From: Rathayibacter caricis DSM 15933
GTDB lineage: Bacteria; Actinomycetota; Actinomycetes; Actinomycetales; Microbacteriaceae
Reading direction: 5' to 3'
Assembly (NCBI RefSeq): GCF_003044275.1
Contig: NZ_PZPL01000001.1
Location: forward strand, 3,472,001-3,536,000
Length of the DNA: 64,000 nucleotides
Program-made: the position numbers and the translations under genes
Notes under the pieces: generated by a model
Told to the model about the DNA's origin: nothing
The model's input: only the letters and a program-made list of their open reading frames with translations
Database searches by the model: none
Shown here: positions 28,805-37,698 of the stretch, in pieces
How positions within the stretch are numbered: position 1 is the first letter of the stretch
Layout of the letters: each line of letters starts with the position of its first letter

Positions 28805-29853
28805 CGCTCGCCGAGCGGCGGTCTGCGCGCCGCACCCGCGTGATCGCCGTCACCGCGGTGCTGGCGCTCGCGGCGGCCGTCGCGGGCATCGTCGGAGGCT
28901 CCTACGAGACGACGCTCGCCGACGTGCGCGACGCCGTCCTCGGCACGGCGTCGGCGCGGACCAGCGTGATCGTCGTCGACATGCGCCTCCCCCGCGTCTT
29001 CGCCGGGCTCCTCGTCGGAGCGGCCCTCGGAGTCGCGGGCGCCGTCTTCCAGACCCTCTCGCGGAACCCGCTCGGCAGTCCCGACATCGTGGGGTTCAGC
29101 GCCGGCTCCGCCTCGGGCGCCCTGGTCTGCCTGGTGCTGCTGACCCCGCCCGCCGACCCGGCCCTCGGCGCGTGGGCCGGCGGGATCGGCGCGGTGCTCG
29201 CCGTCCTCTTCCTCACCCGCGGAGCGGGCCTGGCGAGCGAGCGGACGATCCTGGCGGGGATCGCCCTCGCGGCCCTGCTCTCGGCGGCGAACGAGTTCCT
29301 CCTGACCCGTGCGCCGACCGAGGTGGCGCGCTCGGCGACGATCTGGCTCTTCGGATCGCTGTCGGCGACCGACTGGGGAGACACCGCGCTGCTCGCGGTC
29401 GCCGGCGGAGTGCTCGCACTGCTGCTCGCGACGCAGCGCGAGCGGCTGCGGCTGCTCGAGCTGGGCGACGAACTGGCGACGGGGCTCGGAGTGCCGGTGC
29501 GGCGGACCCGGCTGGTGCTGCTCCTGCTCGCCGCGGGGCTGACCGGGACGGCGACCGCGGTCAGCGGTCCGATCGGATTCGTCGCGCTCGCGGCACCGCA
29601 GCTCGCCCGCCGCGCGACGGGCTCGGCGGGGATCCCGCTGACTGCGTCGGCGGCGATCGGGGCGACCCTCCTGCTGGCGTCGGACGTGCTCGCGCAGCGG
29701 GTGCTCGCTCCCCTCCAGCTGCCGGTCGGGCTGGTGACGGGGGCGGTCGGCGGGGCGTACCTGTTCTGGCTCGTCGCGCGGGGGCGGCGGCGCCCCGCGA
29801 CCGCCGCCGAGCGGTCGCCCGCCGGCCGCGTCAGGCGCGGTCGTGCAGCGTGA
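28801..29853 (+). CDS. FecCD-family iron-siderophore permease, second subunit
   Basis: A 350-residue paralogue of the preceding permease. It has MRLPRVFAGLLVGAALGVAG, LSRNPLGSPDIVGFSAGSASG and GPIGFVALAAPQLARRATG, typical for FecD/FepG. It should form a heterodimer with the first subunit. The start overlaps the upstream stop (ATGA). Its C-terminal tail is Arg-rich and overlaps the convergent VOC gene by 23 bp. Operon partners stop here: the ATPase must be encoded elsewhere. Confidence 0.93.
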   Translation: MTLAERRSARRTRVIAVTAVLALAAAVAGIVGGSYETTLADVRDAVLGTASARTSVIVVDMRLPRVFAGLLVGAALGVAGAVFQTLSRNPLGSPDIVGFSAGSASGALVCLVLLTPPADPALGAWAGGIGAVLAVLFLTRGAGLASERTILAGIALAALLSAANEFLLTRAPTEVARSATIWLFGSLSATDWGDTALLAVAGGVLALLLATQRERLRLLELGDELATGLGVPVRRTRLVLLLLAAGLTGTATAVSGPIGFVALAAPQLARRATGSAGIPLTASAAIGATLLLASDVLAQRVLAPLQLPVGLVTGAVGGAYLFWLVARGRRRPATAAERSPAGRVRRGRAA

Positions 29854-30193
29854 TCAGGTAGCCGTCCGGATCCTCGAACGTGAACGTGAGACCGAACGGG
29901 CCCTGCACCGGATCGGAGGCGATCGGCACGCCCGCCTCGACGAGTGCGGCGTGGGTCCGCTCGGCGTCGGAGGCGTGCAGCCAGAGCCCGACGCCCCGGC
30001 CCAGCGGGGCCGCGTCGAGATCGACTCCGGGCGCCGCGGAGCGGACCGCGAACGCCGCCGGCGAGGTGGCGAAGACGACCGCGTGCGGCGGGCCGGCCTG
30101 CCGCGCGAAGCCGAGGTGCCGCTCGTAGAAGGCGGCGGAGGAGTCGAGGTCGCGCACCTGCAGCGAGACGAAGCCGGGTCCGGAGACGGTCAT
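29831..30193 (-). CDS. VOC-family protein (glyoxalase/bleomycin-resistance fold)
   Basis: A 120-residue single VOC module: FVSLQVRDLDSSAAFYERHLGF at the start and FTFEDPDGYLITLHD at the end, where a metal-ligand Glu is usual. The family includes lyases, dioxygenases and binding proteins; its exact role is unknown. GGAAGGA stands before the ATG at 30193; an upstream ATG at 30235 would read through the operator and is rejected. It is divergent from a MarR regulator, with two palindromic operators between, so it is probably the MarR target. Confidence 0.87.
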   Translation of the reverse strand: MTVSGPGFVSLQVRDLDSSAAFYERHLGFARQAGPPHAVVFATSPAAFAVRSAAPGVDLDAAPLGRGVGLWLHASDAERTHAALVEAGVPIASDPVQGPFGLTFTFEDPDGYLITLHDRA

Positions 30194-30210
30194 GGGGAGT
30201 CCTTCCGTTG

Positions 30211-30256
30211 ATGTCAGTCTTTTGACATGTGACATCCTATGTCAGAATCCTGACAT
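30211..30256. promoter_or_regulatory. Two MarR-type operators overlapping the divergent promoters
   Basis: ATGTCA and TGACAT arms with 6-bp spacers occur twice: 30211-30228 and 30239-30256. The second covers the MarR start codon. A CAGAAT (30243-30248) ends 6 nt before that ATG with TTTGAC 16 bp further upstream, so the regulator is probably leaderless and autoregulated. Confidence 0.75.
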
Positions 30257-30686
30257 GAGTGGAATCGATCTCGCCGCCTCCCCCGGATACCTGCTGAAGG
30301 TCGCGTCGACCGCGCTGCGCGCCGCCATGGAGGAGATGCTGCATCCGCTGGGCATGACGATCACGCACTACTCGTGCCTCGAGCTGCTCGCTCAGCGCCC
30401 GGGACTGTCGAACTCGGAGCTCGCGCGGGGGACCTTCGTGACACGGCAGTCGATGAACGTGCTGCTGCAGTCGCTCGAGCAGCAGGGCCTCGTCGCGAGG
30501 GCGGAGCGACCCGTGTCCGGGCGCGTCCTCCCGACCGAGCTGACCGCAGCCGGGCGCCGTCAGCTGCGGACGGCGAGCGCTGCGGTCCGCGCGGTGGAGG
30601 ACCGCATGGTCGCCGGGCTCGCGGACGGCGACCGCGAGCGGCTGACGCTCCTGCTCGCGAGCTGCGCGGCGGCGCTGCGGGCGTGA
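30255..30686 (+). CDS. MarR-family transcriptional regulator
   Basis: A 143-residue winged-helix protein. It shows YLLKVASTALRAAMEEML as the dimer helix, then TITHYSCLELLAQRPGLSNSELARGTFVTRQSMNVLLQSLEQQGLV as recognition helix and linker (split here only for description), and the wing AERPVSGRVLPTELTAAG. MarR dimers repress until a phenolic or oxidant ligand is bound. It likely represses itself and the divergent VOC gene through two palindromes. The start lies inside the second operator. Confidence 0.92.
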   Translation: MSGIDLAASPGYLLKVASTALRAAMEEMLHPLGMTITHYSCLELLAQRPGLSNSELARGTFVTRQSMNVLLQSLEQQGLVARAERPVSGRVLPTELTAAGRRQLRTASAAVRAVEDRMVAGLADGDRERLTLLLASCAAALRA

Positions 30687-30751
30687 GTGCATCCGTGCGT
30701 TGACACGGCGCCGCGGCGGTGCCTGACTGGGTCCGACGCGAGGAGGCGCTC

Positions 30752-31195
30752 ATGGCGGGGATCACGGGGTTCGACCACATCGGAGTGACGGTCGTCGATC
30801 TCGAGGCGGCGACGGCGTTCTTCGTCGGACTCGGCCTCGAGATCGAGGGCAGCACTCCCGTCGAGGGCGAGTTCCTCGACACGGTCATCGGCCTGAGCGG
30901 CGCGCGGACCGAGATCGTGATGCTCCGGCCTCCGGGCGGTGGGACGGCCGTCGAGCTCTCGCGCTTCGTCCGGCCCCCGTCGCCTACCGTCCCGCCGCCG
31001 GTCGGAGCGACCGAGCCCGGGCTGCGGAGTCTCGCGTTCGTGGTCGAGGACCTGGCGGCGGTGCTCGCGCGGCTCGCCGATGACGGCCACGGGCTCGTCG
31101 GCGGCGTCGGCGAGCACGAGGGCGTCTGGCGGATGGCCTACGTCCGGGGTCCCGAGGGCATCATCGTCGCCCTGGCCGAGCGGATCGACGGCTGA
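30752..31195 (+). CDS. VOC-family protein
   Basis: A 147-residue VOC protein of the lactoylglutathione-lyase-like group: TGFDHIGVTVVDLEAATAFFVGLGL at the start, then EIVMLRPPGG and LAFVVEDLAAVLARL, ending VRGPEGIIVALAE. The second-module glutamate position is occupied (EGIIVALAE). Start chosen at ATG 30752 because GAGGAGG lies 6 nt upstream; an upstream GTG at 30719 would add 11 residues. A TTGACA (30700-30705) lies in the gap after the MarR gene. Substrate unknown. Confidence 0.88.
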   Translation: MAGITGFDHIGVTVVDLEAATAFFVGLGLEIEGSTPVEGEFLDTVIGLSGARTEIVMLRPPGGGTAVELSRFVRPPSPTVPPPVGATEPGLRSLAFVVEDLAAVLARLADDGHGLVGGVGEHEGVWRMAYVRGPEGIIVALAERIDG

Positions 31196-31210
31196 CGCGG
31201 CCGCCGCCCC

Positions 31211-31282
31211 TCACGCGAGCCGCGGCGAGCGCCTGCGGTACTCGGTGGGCGTCGCTCCCGTGCGGCGCCGGAACGCCGAACT
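31211..31282 (-). pseudogene. Remnant of the C-terminus of an AraC-family regulator
   Basis: In one frame the minus strand reads SSAFRRRTGATPTEYRRRSP and RLA before a stop at 31211-31213. This matches the end of AraC/XylS DNA-binding domains (SxAFRRxTGxTPxEYR). Upstream of it the frame gives low-complexity residues with no first helix-turn-helix and no start. It is therefore a gene relic of which only the last two dozen codons survive. Confidence 0.65.
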
Positions 31283-31348
31283 CCGCGACCACCACCGGCG
31301 ATCGAGCGGCAGCGGCCGTCGTGGTGGCGGTCGGCACGCGCTCCTGAC

Positions 31349-31567
31349 TCAGTCGCAGTCGGCGGGCTCGCCGTCGCCGATCTCGGCGGCGAGCTCGTCG
31401 GCGCTCAGCCGATCGCCGGGCGCGGGCGTCCGGAACGGCCCGGCAGGCGGGAGCCCCACCTCGGGGTCGGCGGTCTCGGGGGCGGCCTCGACGTCGAGAT
31501 CGCGCTCGGCCCGCTCGGCGTCGCGGGCGGGTCGGGAGGACGGGAGGAACGGCTCTGCCATCGACAT
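31349..31567 (-). CDS. Short acidic hypothetical protein
   Basis: A possible 72-residue protein starting MSMAEPFLPSSRPARDAERA, rich in Glu, Asp, Ala and Pro, and ending DELAAEIGDGEPADCD. No domain or membrane segment is recognised. It lies 47 bp downstream of the SDR gene on the same strand. The start is uncertain: no strong Shine-Dalgarno sequence is seen, and an in-frame ATG at 31657 would overlap the SDR gene. Confidence 0.45.
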   Translation of the reverse strand: MSMAEPFLPSSRPARDAERAERDLDVEAAPETADPEVGLPPAGPFRTPAPGDRLSADELAAEIGDGEPADCD

Positions 31568-31614
31568 GCCGTCGAGGATCACCCGCGCAGGTGACAGCGA
31601 GGTGAACGCGGCCG

Positions 31615-32550
31615 TCACGGGAACGTCACTCCGGTCCGCTCCTCCGAGAGCCGCCACAGGCGCTGCGCATCCTCGGGGTCGACGAGGCGCGGGAACGGGC
31701 GCTGCTCCGTCGGCGCTCCCCCGAGCCCACCGGGGCCGCCCGGTCCGACGAAGCGGCCGCCCGCGCCCTCGAGGACGGAGGCGAGCAGCGCCGGCAGCGG
31801 GGCCGTCTCGACCGTGCCGACCAGGAGACCACGGCGCGACAGCGCCCGGATCAGCCGGACGTCGAGCCCGTCGCGGGTGCGACCCGTCTCGGGACGGGCG
31901 GCGAGGAGGCTGGTGGGCGCCACTCCGGGGTGCGAGAGGTTGCTCGTGACGCCCCAGCCGTGCGCGGCGCTGCGGCGCTCGAGCTCGAGGCCGAACAGCC
32001 CGACCGCGATCTTCGACGAGCTGTAGGCGCGGAACGCGTGGTAACTCCGCTCCCAGTCCGGGTCCTCCCAGTGCACCCCGTTCCGATCCGCGGCGACGCT
32101 CACCTGCGACACGACGCGCCCCCGTCCCTCGCGCAGGAGCGACATCAGTCGGCCGATGAGGGCGAAGTGCCCGAGGTGGTTCGTGCCGAACTGCAGCTCG
32201 AAGCCGTCCGCCGTGCTCAGGCGCGTGGGCGGGGTCATCACTCCGGCGTTGGCGACCAGGTGGTGCAGCGGCCGCCCCTCGGCGAGGAGCGTGTCGGCGA
32301 GGGCCCGGACCGACTCGAGCGACGAGAGGTCGAGGTCGCGGAGCGAGACCGCGGCTCCCGGGTGCTGCTCCCGGATGCGGGCGAGCGCCGCCTCCCCCTT
32401 CGCGCGGTTGCGGACGGGCAGCAGCACCTCCGCTCCCGCCGCGGCGAGGCGCCGGGCGAGGACGAGCCCGAGGCCGTCGCTGCCCCCGGTGACGAGGGCG
32501 CGGCGGCCCGAGAGGTCGGGGAGGTCGAGGTCGATCGGTCGGCGTGGCAT
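31615..32550 (-). CDS. SDR-family oxidoreductase
   Basis: A 311-residue short-chain dehydrogenase of the retinol-dehydrogenase/WWOX-like group. The cofactor motif is [25 protein letters not shown] and [16 protein letters not shown] follow. The catalytic region is SVAADRNG plus [15 protein letters not shown] (YxxxK). NADP(H) preference is suggested by the basic residues in [16 protein letters not shown] is upstream of the ATG. It is divergent from an MmyB-type regulator 151 bp away, a recurring arrangement in Actinobacteria in which the regulator controls the reductase. Confidence 0.9.
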   Translation of the reverse strand: MPRRPIDLDLPDLSGRRALVTGGSDGLGLVLARRLAAAGAEVLLPVRNRAKGEAALARIREQHPGAAVSLRDLDLSSLESVRALADTLLAEGRPLHHLVANAGVMTPPTRLSTADGFELQFGTNHLGHFALIGRLMSLLREGRGRVVSQVSVAADRNGVHWEDPDWERSYHAFRAYSSSKIAVGLFGLELERRSAAHGWGVTSNLSHPGVAPTSLLAARPETGRTRDGLDVRLIRALSRRGLLVGTVETAPLPALLASVLEGAGGRFVGPGGPGGLGGAPTEQRPFPRLVDPEDAQRLWRLSEERTGVTFP

Positions 32551-32701
32551 GTCGGGCTCCTGACTCTGGGCTGCGAGGTGCAGTGCTGCCAGCGTGCGGC
32601 CCGCGGCGCCCGGGAGGAACGTCCCGCTCAACCGTGGATCGGCGGACCGTGGCTGAGCGCGCCGACCGCCGGTAGAAAGGGAGCGAACGTCAGGAGGACC
32701 G

Positions 32702-33562
32702 ATGCGCACGATGGACCGGGAGGGGCTCGCCGAGTTCCTGCGCGCACGACGCGAGGCGCTGCAGCCCGAGGACGTGGGGATGCCGCGCACGGCGCGCCGC
32801 CGCACCGCCGGGCTCCGGCGCGAGGAGGTCGCCGCCCGCTGCAGCATGTCGGCCGATTACTACGCGCGCATCGAGCGCGGACGCAGCCCCCAGCCGTCCG
32901 AGCAGATGCTCGCGTCGATCGCTCAGGGACTGCACCTGACCCTCGCCGAGCGTGACCACCTCTTCCACCTCGCCGGGCACCGGCCGCCCGAGCGCGGAGC
33001 GTCGGACGGCCACGTCGGCCCGGGGTTGCTCCGGATCCTCGACCGCCTGCAGGACACGCCCGCCGAGATCGTGACGGAGCTCGGCGAGACGCTGCGGCAG
33101 ACTCCGCTCGGCGTCGCCCTCACCGGCGACCTCACCCGCTTCACCGGGCCCGAGCGCAGCATCGGCTACCGCTGGTTCACGAACCCGGCGAGCCGGGCGA
33201 TCTACGCCCAGGAGGGTCACGAGCACCTGTCGCGCGTCTGGGCGTCGGGACTGCGCGAGGTCCTCAGCCGCCGCGGACCCGGTTCCCGCGCCGCCCGCTA
33301 CGTCGAGCTGCTCCTCGAGCGCAGCGACGAGTTCCGTGCGCTCTGGGCGCTGCACGAGGTGGGCGTGCGGCCCGGCGAGACCAAGCGCTTCGAGCACCCG
33401 GAGCTCGGGCGGCTCGACCTCGCCTGCCAGACACTGATCGACCCGGTCGACTCCCACGCGCTGCTCGTCTACACGGCGGCCCCCGGGTCACCGAGCCACG
33501 AGAAGCTCGAACTGCTGCGGGTGATCGGGGCGCAGCTGCCGGCGGTGGATGCCTCGTCGTGA
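32702..33562 (+). CDS. XRE-type regulator with MmyB-like ligand domain
   Basis: A 286-residue regulator. Residues about 10-80 form the helix-turn-helix typical of this group: [42 protein letters not shown]. The remaining 200 residues are the MmyB-like (MLTR) PAS-like ligand-binding domain with [14 protein letters not shown] and [20 protein letters not shown]. It likely senses a hydrophobic ligand and controls the divergent SDR gene. AGGAGG stands before the ATG. Confidence 0.92.
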   Translation: MRTMDREGLAEFLRARREALQPEDVGMPRTARRRTAGLRREEVAARCSMSADYYARIERGRSPQPSEQMLASIAQGLHLTLAERDHLFHLAGHRPPERGASDGHVGPGLLRILDRLQDTPAEIVTELGETLRQTPLGVALTGDLTRFTGPERSIGYRWFTNPASRAIYAQEGHEHLSRVWASGLREVLSRRGPGSRAARYVELLLERSDEFRALWALHEVGVRPGETKRFEHPELGRLDLACQTLIDPVDSHALLVYTAAPGSPSHEKLELLRVIGAQLPAVDASS

Positions 33563-33641
33563 TGTTTCGACCGTGAGAAATCTCGCAGTGATCGACCACC
33601 AGGGCTTGCGCGGAGTGCCCCCACATGGGTGGAGTTACCGG

Positions 33642-35027
33642 ATGACGGATACGACGAGCACGACCGGCGAGAGCTCCCCGGGGACCGGCAAGGGATCCGA
33701 GAAGGGATCCCTCAAGAAGGTCATTACCGGGCCGCTCCTGTTCGCCTTCATCGTCGGCGACACCCTCGGCGCGGGCATCTACACCCTCGTCGGCACCATG
33801 GCGAACGACGTGGGCGGCGTGATCTGGCTCCCGCTGCTGATCGCCCTGGTGATCGCCCTGCTGACCGCGGGCACCTACGCCGAGCTGATCACGAAGTACC
33901 CGCACGCCGGCGGCGCCGCCCGCTACGTCGACCGCGCCTTCGGCAAGCCGTACCTGTCGTTCCTGGTCGGCTTCCTGATGATGGCGTCCGGCATCACGAC
34001 CGCCGCCGCCCTCGCGAACGCGTTCGCCGGCGACTACCTCGGCGCGCTGCTCGACGTGCCGCCCGTGCCGACGGCCCTCGTCTTCATCGCGATCCTCACC
34101 CTCGTGAACCTGCGCGGAGTGAAGGAGTCGCTGACCGCGAACCTCGTCGCCTCGGTCATCGAGGTCAGCGGCCTCGTGATCGTGATCGTCTGCGCGGCGA
34201 TCTTCTTCGGCGGCGGCAACGGCGACTTCTCGCGAGTGCTCGAGTTCAACCCCGAGGTCGCCCCGTTGCAGGGCGCGTTCGCCGCCTCCATCGTCGCCTT
34301 CTTCTCCTTCCTCGGCTTCGAGGCCGCGGCGAACATGGCCGAGGAGGTGCGGAACCCCTCGAAGGTCTACCCGCGCGCCCTCTTCGCGGCCCTGTTCACG
34401 GCCGCCGTCGTCTACCTCCTGATCGCCCTCGGCGCGGTGATCGTGCTGCCGATCGACGAGCTCGCCGAGTCGACCGGTCCCCTGCTCGACGTCGTCGCGG
34501 CCAGCGGAGTGGCGGTGCCGCCGTGGCTGTTCGGCCTGATCGCGCTCGTCGCGATCGCGAACGGCGCGCTGCTGTTCATGGTCATGGCGAGCCGGGTCGG
34601 CTTCGGCCTGGCCACGGCGGGCCTGCTGCCGAGCGCCTTCGGACGCGTCCTGCCGAACCGCCGCACCCCGTGGGTGTCGATCATCGTCGTCGGCGGCGTG
34701 ACGATGGTGCTGAGCGTCCTCGGCGACGTCGGCACGCTGTCCGAGACCACCGTGCTCCTCCTGCTCCTGGTCTTCATCTCGGCGAACGTCTCGGTGCTCG
34801 TGCTGAAGAAGGACCGCGTCGACCACCCGCACTTCTCGGTGCCGCGGGTCGTCCCGATCCTGGCGACCATCGCGAGCATCGTGCTCCTGACCCAGCAGAC
34901 CGGAGTGGTGTGGCTCGGGACGGCGGGGTACGTCGTGGTCGGGTCGCTGCTGTTCCTGGCGACGCGCTTCGGGAAGAAGCGTCACGCCGACCAGGTGTCG
35001 GCGCGCGAGGACGCGGACCGCTCGTGA
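33642..35027 (+). CDS. APC-family amino acid permease
   Basis: A 461-residue carrier with about 12 helices. Helix 1 has the substrate-binding GDTLGAGIYTLVG; helix 6 has VAFFSFLGFEAAANMAEEVRNP, both typical of cationic amino acid transporter-like APC members. A hydrophilic, Ser/Thr/Gly-rich N-terminus (about 30 residues) precedes helix 1. Imports or exchanges amino acids or amines; specificity unknown. GGTGGAG lies upstream of the ATG at 33642; an ATG at 33549 inside the preceding gene gives no family-like sequence. Confidence 0.92.
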   Translation: MTDTTSTTGESSPGTGKGSEKGSLKKVITGPLLFAFIVGDTLGAGIYTLVGTMANDVGGVIWLPLLIALVIALLTAGTYAELITKYPHAGGAARYVDRAFGKPYLSFLVGFLMMASGITTAAALANAFAGDYLGALLDVPPVPTALVFIAILTLVNLRGVKESLTANLVASVIEVSGLVIVIVCAAIFFGGGNGDFSRVLEFNPEVAPLQGAFAASIVAFFSFLGFEAAANMAEEVRNPSKVYPRALFAALFTAAVVYLLIALGAVIVLPIDELAESTGPLLDVVAASGVAVPPWLFGLIALVAIANGALLFMVMASRVGFGLATAGLLPSAFGRVLPNRRTPWVSIIVVGGVTMVLSVLGDVGTLSETTVLLLLLVFISANVSVLVLKKDRVDHPHFSVPRVVPILATIASIVLLTQQTGVVWLGTAGYVVVGSLLFLATRFGKKRHADQVSAREDADRS

Positions 35028-35033
35028 TCGCCG

Positions 35034-35090
35034 CCGTTGGGGGCTTTCCGCGGCTCTGAACTGCTCAGAGCAGCGAATCATGCCCAACGG
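35034..35090. terminator. Nested hairpin after the permease gene
   Basis: Outer arms CCGTTGGG (35034-35041) and CCCAACGG (35083-35090) enclose an inner CTCTGA/TCAGAG hairpin (35054-35059, 35065-35070). It begins 7 bp after the stop codon. Confidence 0.55.
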
Positions 35091-35249
35091 TGACGCGGTG
35101 TGATCCGATCCGTCGCGAACGGTCGCCCCTGCTCGGGGTGAGCGGCCGTCCGTGACGGATCAGTAGGGACCTCGCGCCGGGAGTGACGGATCGATCGCGC
35201 GCAGGGTCTGTGCGCGACTGATCGATCCGCATCGTGGGAGCGTGGAGGG

Positions 35250-35726
35250 GTGTCCGTCTCTCTCGCCCCGTTCCCTTCCTCCGATCTCGCCGCCTGGATG
35301 GAGGTGCAGCGTGCGTCCTACGTCGCCGACCGCCTGCGCGCGGGCGACGACGCTGCGGCGGCGGAGCGGAACGCGGACGCCTCGCACGACCGCGTCTTCC
35401 CGGAGGGCCGCCTCGCACCCGGCCACGACGTGCTGCGGATCCTCGACGACGGCGTCCCGGTCGGCGTGATCTGGGTGGGGCCGCACCCGCAGGAGCTCGA
35501 GGGCGTGGCGTGGATCTGGGACGTCGAGGTGGACGAGCCGTTCCGCGGGCATGGGTTCGGTCGCGCCGCGATGCTCCTGGCGGAGGAGCACGCTCTCGCG
35601 CGCGGCTACCGCGCGTTGGCCCTCAACGTCTTCGGGTTCAACACGACGGCGCGCGGACTGTACGAGTCGCTCGGCTACGAGACGACGGCGGTGCAGATGC
35701 GGAAGGAGCTGGGCACGCCGGAGTAG
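35250..35726 (+). CDS. GNAT-family N-acetyltransferase
   Basis: A 158-residue acetyltransferase. The core beta strands and acetyl-CoA loop are WIWDVEVDEPFRGHGFGRAAM, where RGHGFG is the pyrophosphate-binding Q/RxxGxG/A motif. LALNVFGFNTTARGLYESLGY is the conserved C-terminal part of the fold. Acceptor unknown. It starts at GTG with GGAGGG close upstream. Confidence 0.9.
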   Translation: MSVSLAPFPSSDLAAWMEVQRASYVADRLRAGDDAAAAERNADASHDRVFPEGRLAPGHDVLRILDDGVPVGVIWVGPHPQELEGVAWIWDVEVDEPFRGHGFGRAAMLLAEEHALARGYRALALNVFGFNTTARGLYESLGYETTAVQMRKELGTPE

Positions 35727-35816
35727 CGGCCACAGTTCCGCGGTGGTCGCGCGTGCACTGTTCGCGTTGGGCCCGTCGTCGGCCTGCGCACTGGTCGCCG
35801 CTGAGTATCGCCGCGA

Positions 35817-35950
35817 CGAGTGGACGGGTTCCGGGGCCTGAACGAGCTGTGAGGGCCGTTCCGCGTCCACTCGGCGACAGAGCCCGCGCCGGATGGACCC
35901 GAACCGGGGCCTGCTGACCCCGCGAGCACCGGTGCGCGACGAGTGGGCCG
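35817..35950. repeat. Dispersed palindromic element, copy B, within a 327-bp gap
   Basis: The gap 35727-36053 holds no supported gene. CGAGTGGACG (35817-35826) and CGTCCACTCG (35864-35873) are perfect 10-bp arms. GGCCGTTCCGCGTCCACT (35854-35871) is identical over 18 bases to 39065-39082, and CGAACCGGGGCCTGCTGACC (35900-35919) resembles 39111-39129 and 21678-21697. The rest of the gap (about 35950-36053) has no recognised signal. Confidence 0.6.
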
Positions 35951-36053
35951 CGTCCGGCTGGGTCGCTCCGCGCTCCAGCTCTTCGCATGGAACGACGGCC
36001 GCCCGACCCGGGGCCACCATCGGGCACCGGGTCGGGCGGCCTGCCACCGGAGC

Positions 36054-37562
36054 TCAACTCGTCGAGGGAACCGCGGTCGGGTCGGACTGGCCCGACCCCT
36101 GAGCAGCCGCACCGACGCCGCGGCCGAACGCCTGGCCCTGGAGGATCGCCCCCAGGTCGACGCCGGTCGCGGACTTGACGCTGTCGAAGGTCGCGGCGAG
36201 GCTCGCCGCCTGCTCGCGGGCGATGTGCGTGCCGGCGGTGTCGCCGCCGATCAGCGTGATGGTGCCGACGTTCTGGTAGCCCTTGGCGAACTCGGACATG
36301 AGCGAGGGCAGCTGCCCGATGAGCTCGCGACCCAGGATCGCCTCCTGGTTCTCGCGGAGCGCCTCCGCCTCGGCCGCGATGGCCGCCGCACTCGCCTCGC
36401 CCTTGGCGCGGATCGCCTCCGCCTCGGCGGTCGCGTTCGCGCGCAGGGCCTCGGCCTCGGCGCCGGCCTTGGCGCGCAGAGCATGCGCCTCGGCCTCGGC
36501 GCGGGCGCTCACGGCGGCAGCCTCGGCGGCGGCGGATGCCTGGCGGGCCTCGGCCTGGCGCTGAACGGCGTAGGCCTCGGCGTCGGACACCTGCTGCGCG
36601 ACCTGGCGGTCGGTCTCGGCCTTCTTGGCGCGGCCGTAGGCGTCGGCGTCGGCCTCGGTCTGGCGGCGGTACTTCTCGGCGTCCGCGACGCGCTTGACGT
36701 CGGCGTCGAGCTCGGCCTGGCGGTTCTCGGCGCGCTGCACCAGAACGGCCTGCTCGCGCTCGGCGCGGGCCAGGTTCTCGGCCTGCTCGGCCTCGGCGTT
36801 CGCCCGGCCGACCTCGGACTTCGCGGCAGCGGTGTTCTTGTCGTAGGCGGTCTGCTCGATCAGGTTCGCCTCGTCGGTCGCGAGCTGGCGGGCCTTGACC
36901 TCGCGCGCCGCGTTGATCCGGGCGACGTCGGCCTCGCGGCGGACGCGCTCGATCTCCTGCGCGCCGAGCGCCTCGATGTAGCCGTTGCGGTCGGTGACCC
37001 CCTGGATCGCGAACGAGTCGAGGACGAGTCCCTGCGCGAGCAGGTCGCCCTTGATGCCCTCGGCGATCTCGTCGCCCAGCTTCTGCCGGTCCTGCATGAC
37101 CTCCTCGACGCTGAGCTTCGCGACGACGCCGCGGAGGGCGCCCTCGAGCTGCTCGGTCGTGAAGACGTCGATCGACTGGTCCTGCGAGGCGAAGCGCTCG
37201 GCGGCGGCGCGCACCTGGTCGGCCGTGGATCCGATCTTCACGAGCGCGACGCCGGCGAGGTGGATCGTGACGCCGTTCTTGGTCTGCGCCACCGGCTCCA
37301 TCTTGATCTGCCGCGACCGCAGCGAGATGCGGTCGGAGCGCTGGGTGAGCTTGTTGACGAAGGCACCCCCGCCGGTGATGACGGTCATGTTGGACGTGAG
37401 CCCGTCATCGCCCTTCTGCTTCTTGCCGACGATGACGATCGCCTCGTCGGCCTGAGGCACCTGATACCAGGCGCGGAAGATGAAGAAGCCGATGAGTGCC
37501 AGCAGCAGCAGGGCGCCGGCGACGACCCCCGCGATGACGATCCAGAGCAGGTCGGATTGCAT
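36054..37562 (-). CDS. Flotillin-like SPFH/Band-7 protein
   Basis: A 502-residue flotillin. One N-terminal membrane helix (about 8-30) is followed by the SPFH domain (about 35-210; VPQADEAIVIVGKK, GALRGVVAKLSVEEVMQDR). A long Ala/Glu-rich coiled coil (about 220-430) with the flotillin AEAEA-type repeats follows, and the tail is Gly/Gln/Ser-rich. Flotillins form oligomers in ordered membrane domains and influence secretion, signalling and cell-wall synthesis. AAGGGGG stands before the ATG. A large lipoprotein gene lies 136 bp upstream on the same strand. Confidence 0.93.
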   Translation of the reverse strand: MQSDLLWIVIAGVVAGALLLLALIGFFIFRAWYQVPQADEAIVIVGKKQKGDDGLTSNMTVITGGGAFVNKLTQRSDRISLRSRQIKMEPVAQTKNGVTIHLAGVALVKIGSTADQVRAAAERFASQDQSIDVFTTEQLEGALRGVVAKLSVEEVMQDRQKLGDEIAEGIKGDLLAQGLVLDSFAIQGVTDRNGYIEALGAQEIERVRREADVARINAAREVKARQLATDEANLIEQTAYDKNTAAAKSEVGRANAEAEQAENLARAEREQAVLVQRAENRQAELDADVKRVADAEKYRRQTEADADAYGRAKKAETDRQVAQQVSDAEAYAVQRQAEARQASAAAEAAAVSARAEAEAHALRAKAGAEAEALRANATAEAEAIRAKGEASAAAIAAEAEALRENQEAILGRELIGQLPSLMSEFAKGYQNVGTITLIGGDTAGTHIAREQAASLAATFDSVKSATGVDLGAILQGQAFGRGVGAAAQGSGQSDPTAVPSTS

Positions 37563-37698
37563 GAACGAGATTCCCCCTTCTCGGGACACGCCGGAGACGT
37601 GTCTCTGAGCGATGTACGGCTTCATCGTGGCATGCCCCGGCCCGAGGCGGAGCGGAGGGCGGCGGGTATCGGCTCTGAGCGACCGCGACTCTGCGCCG

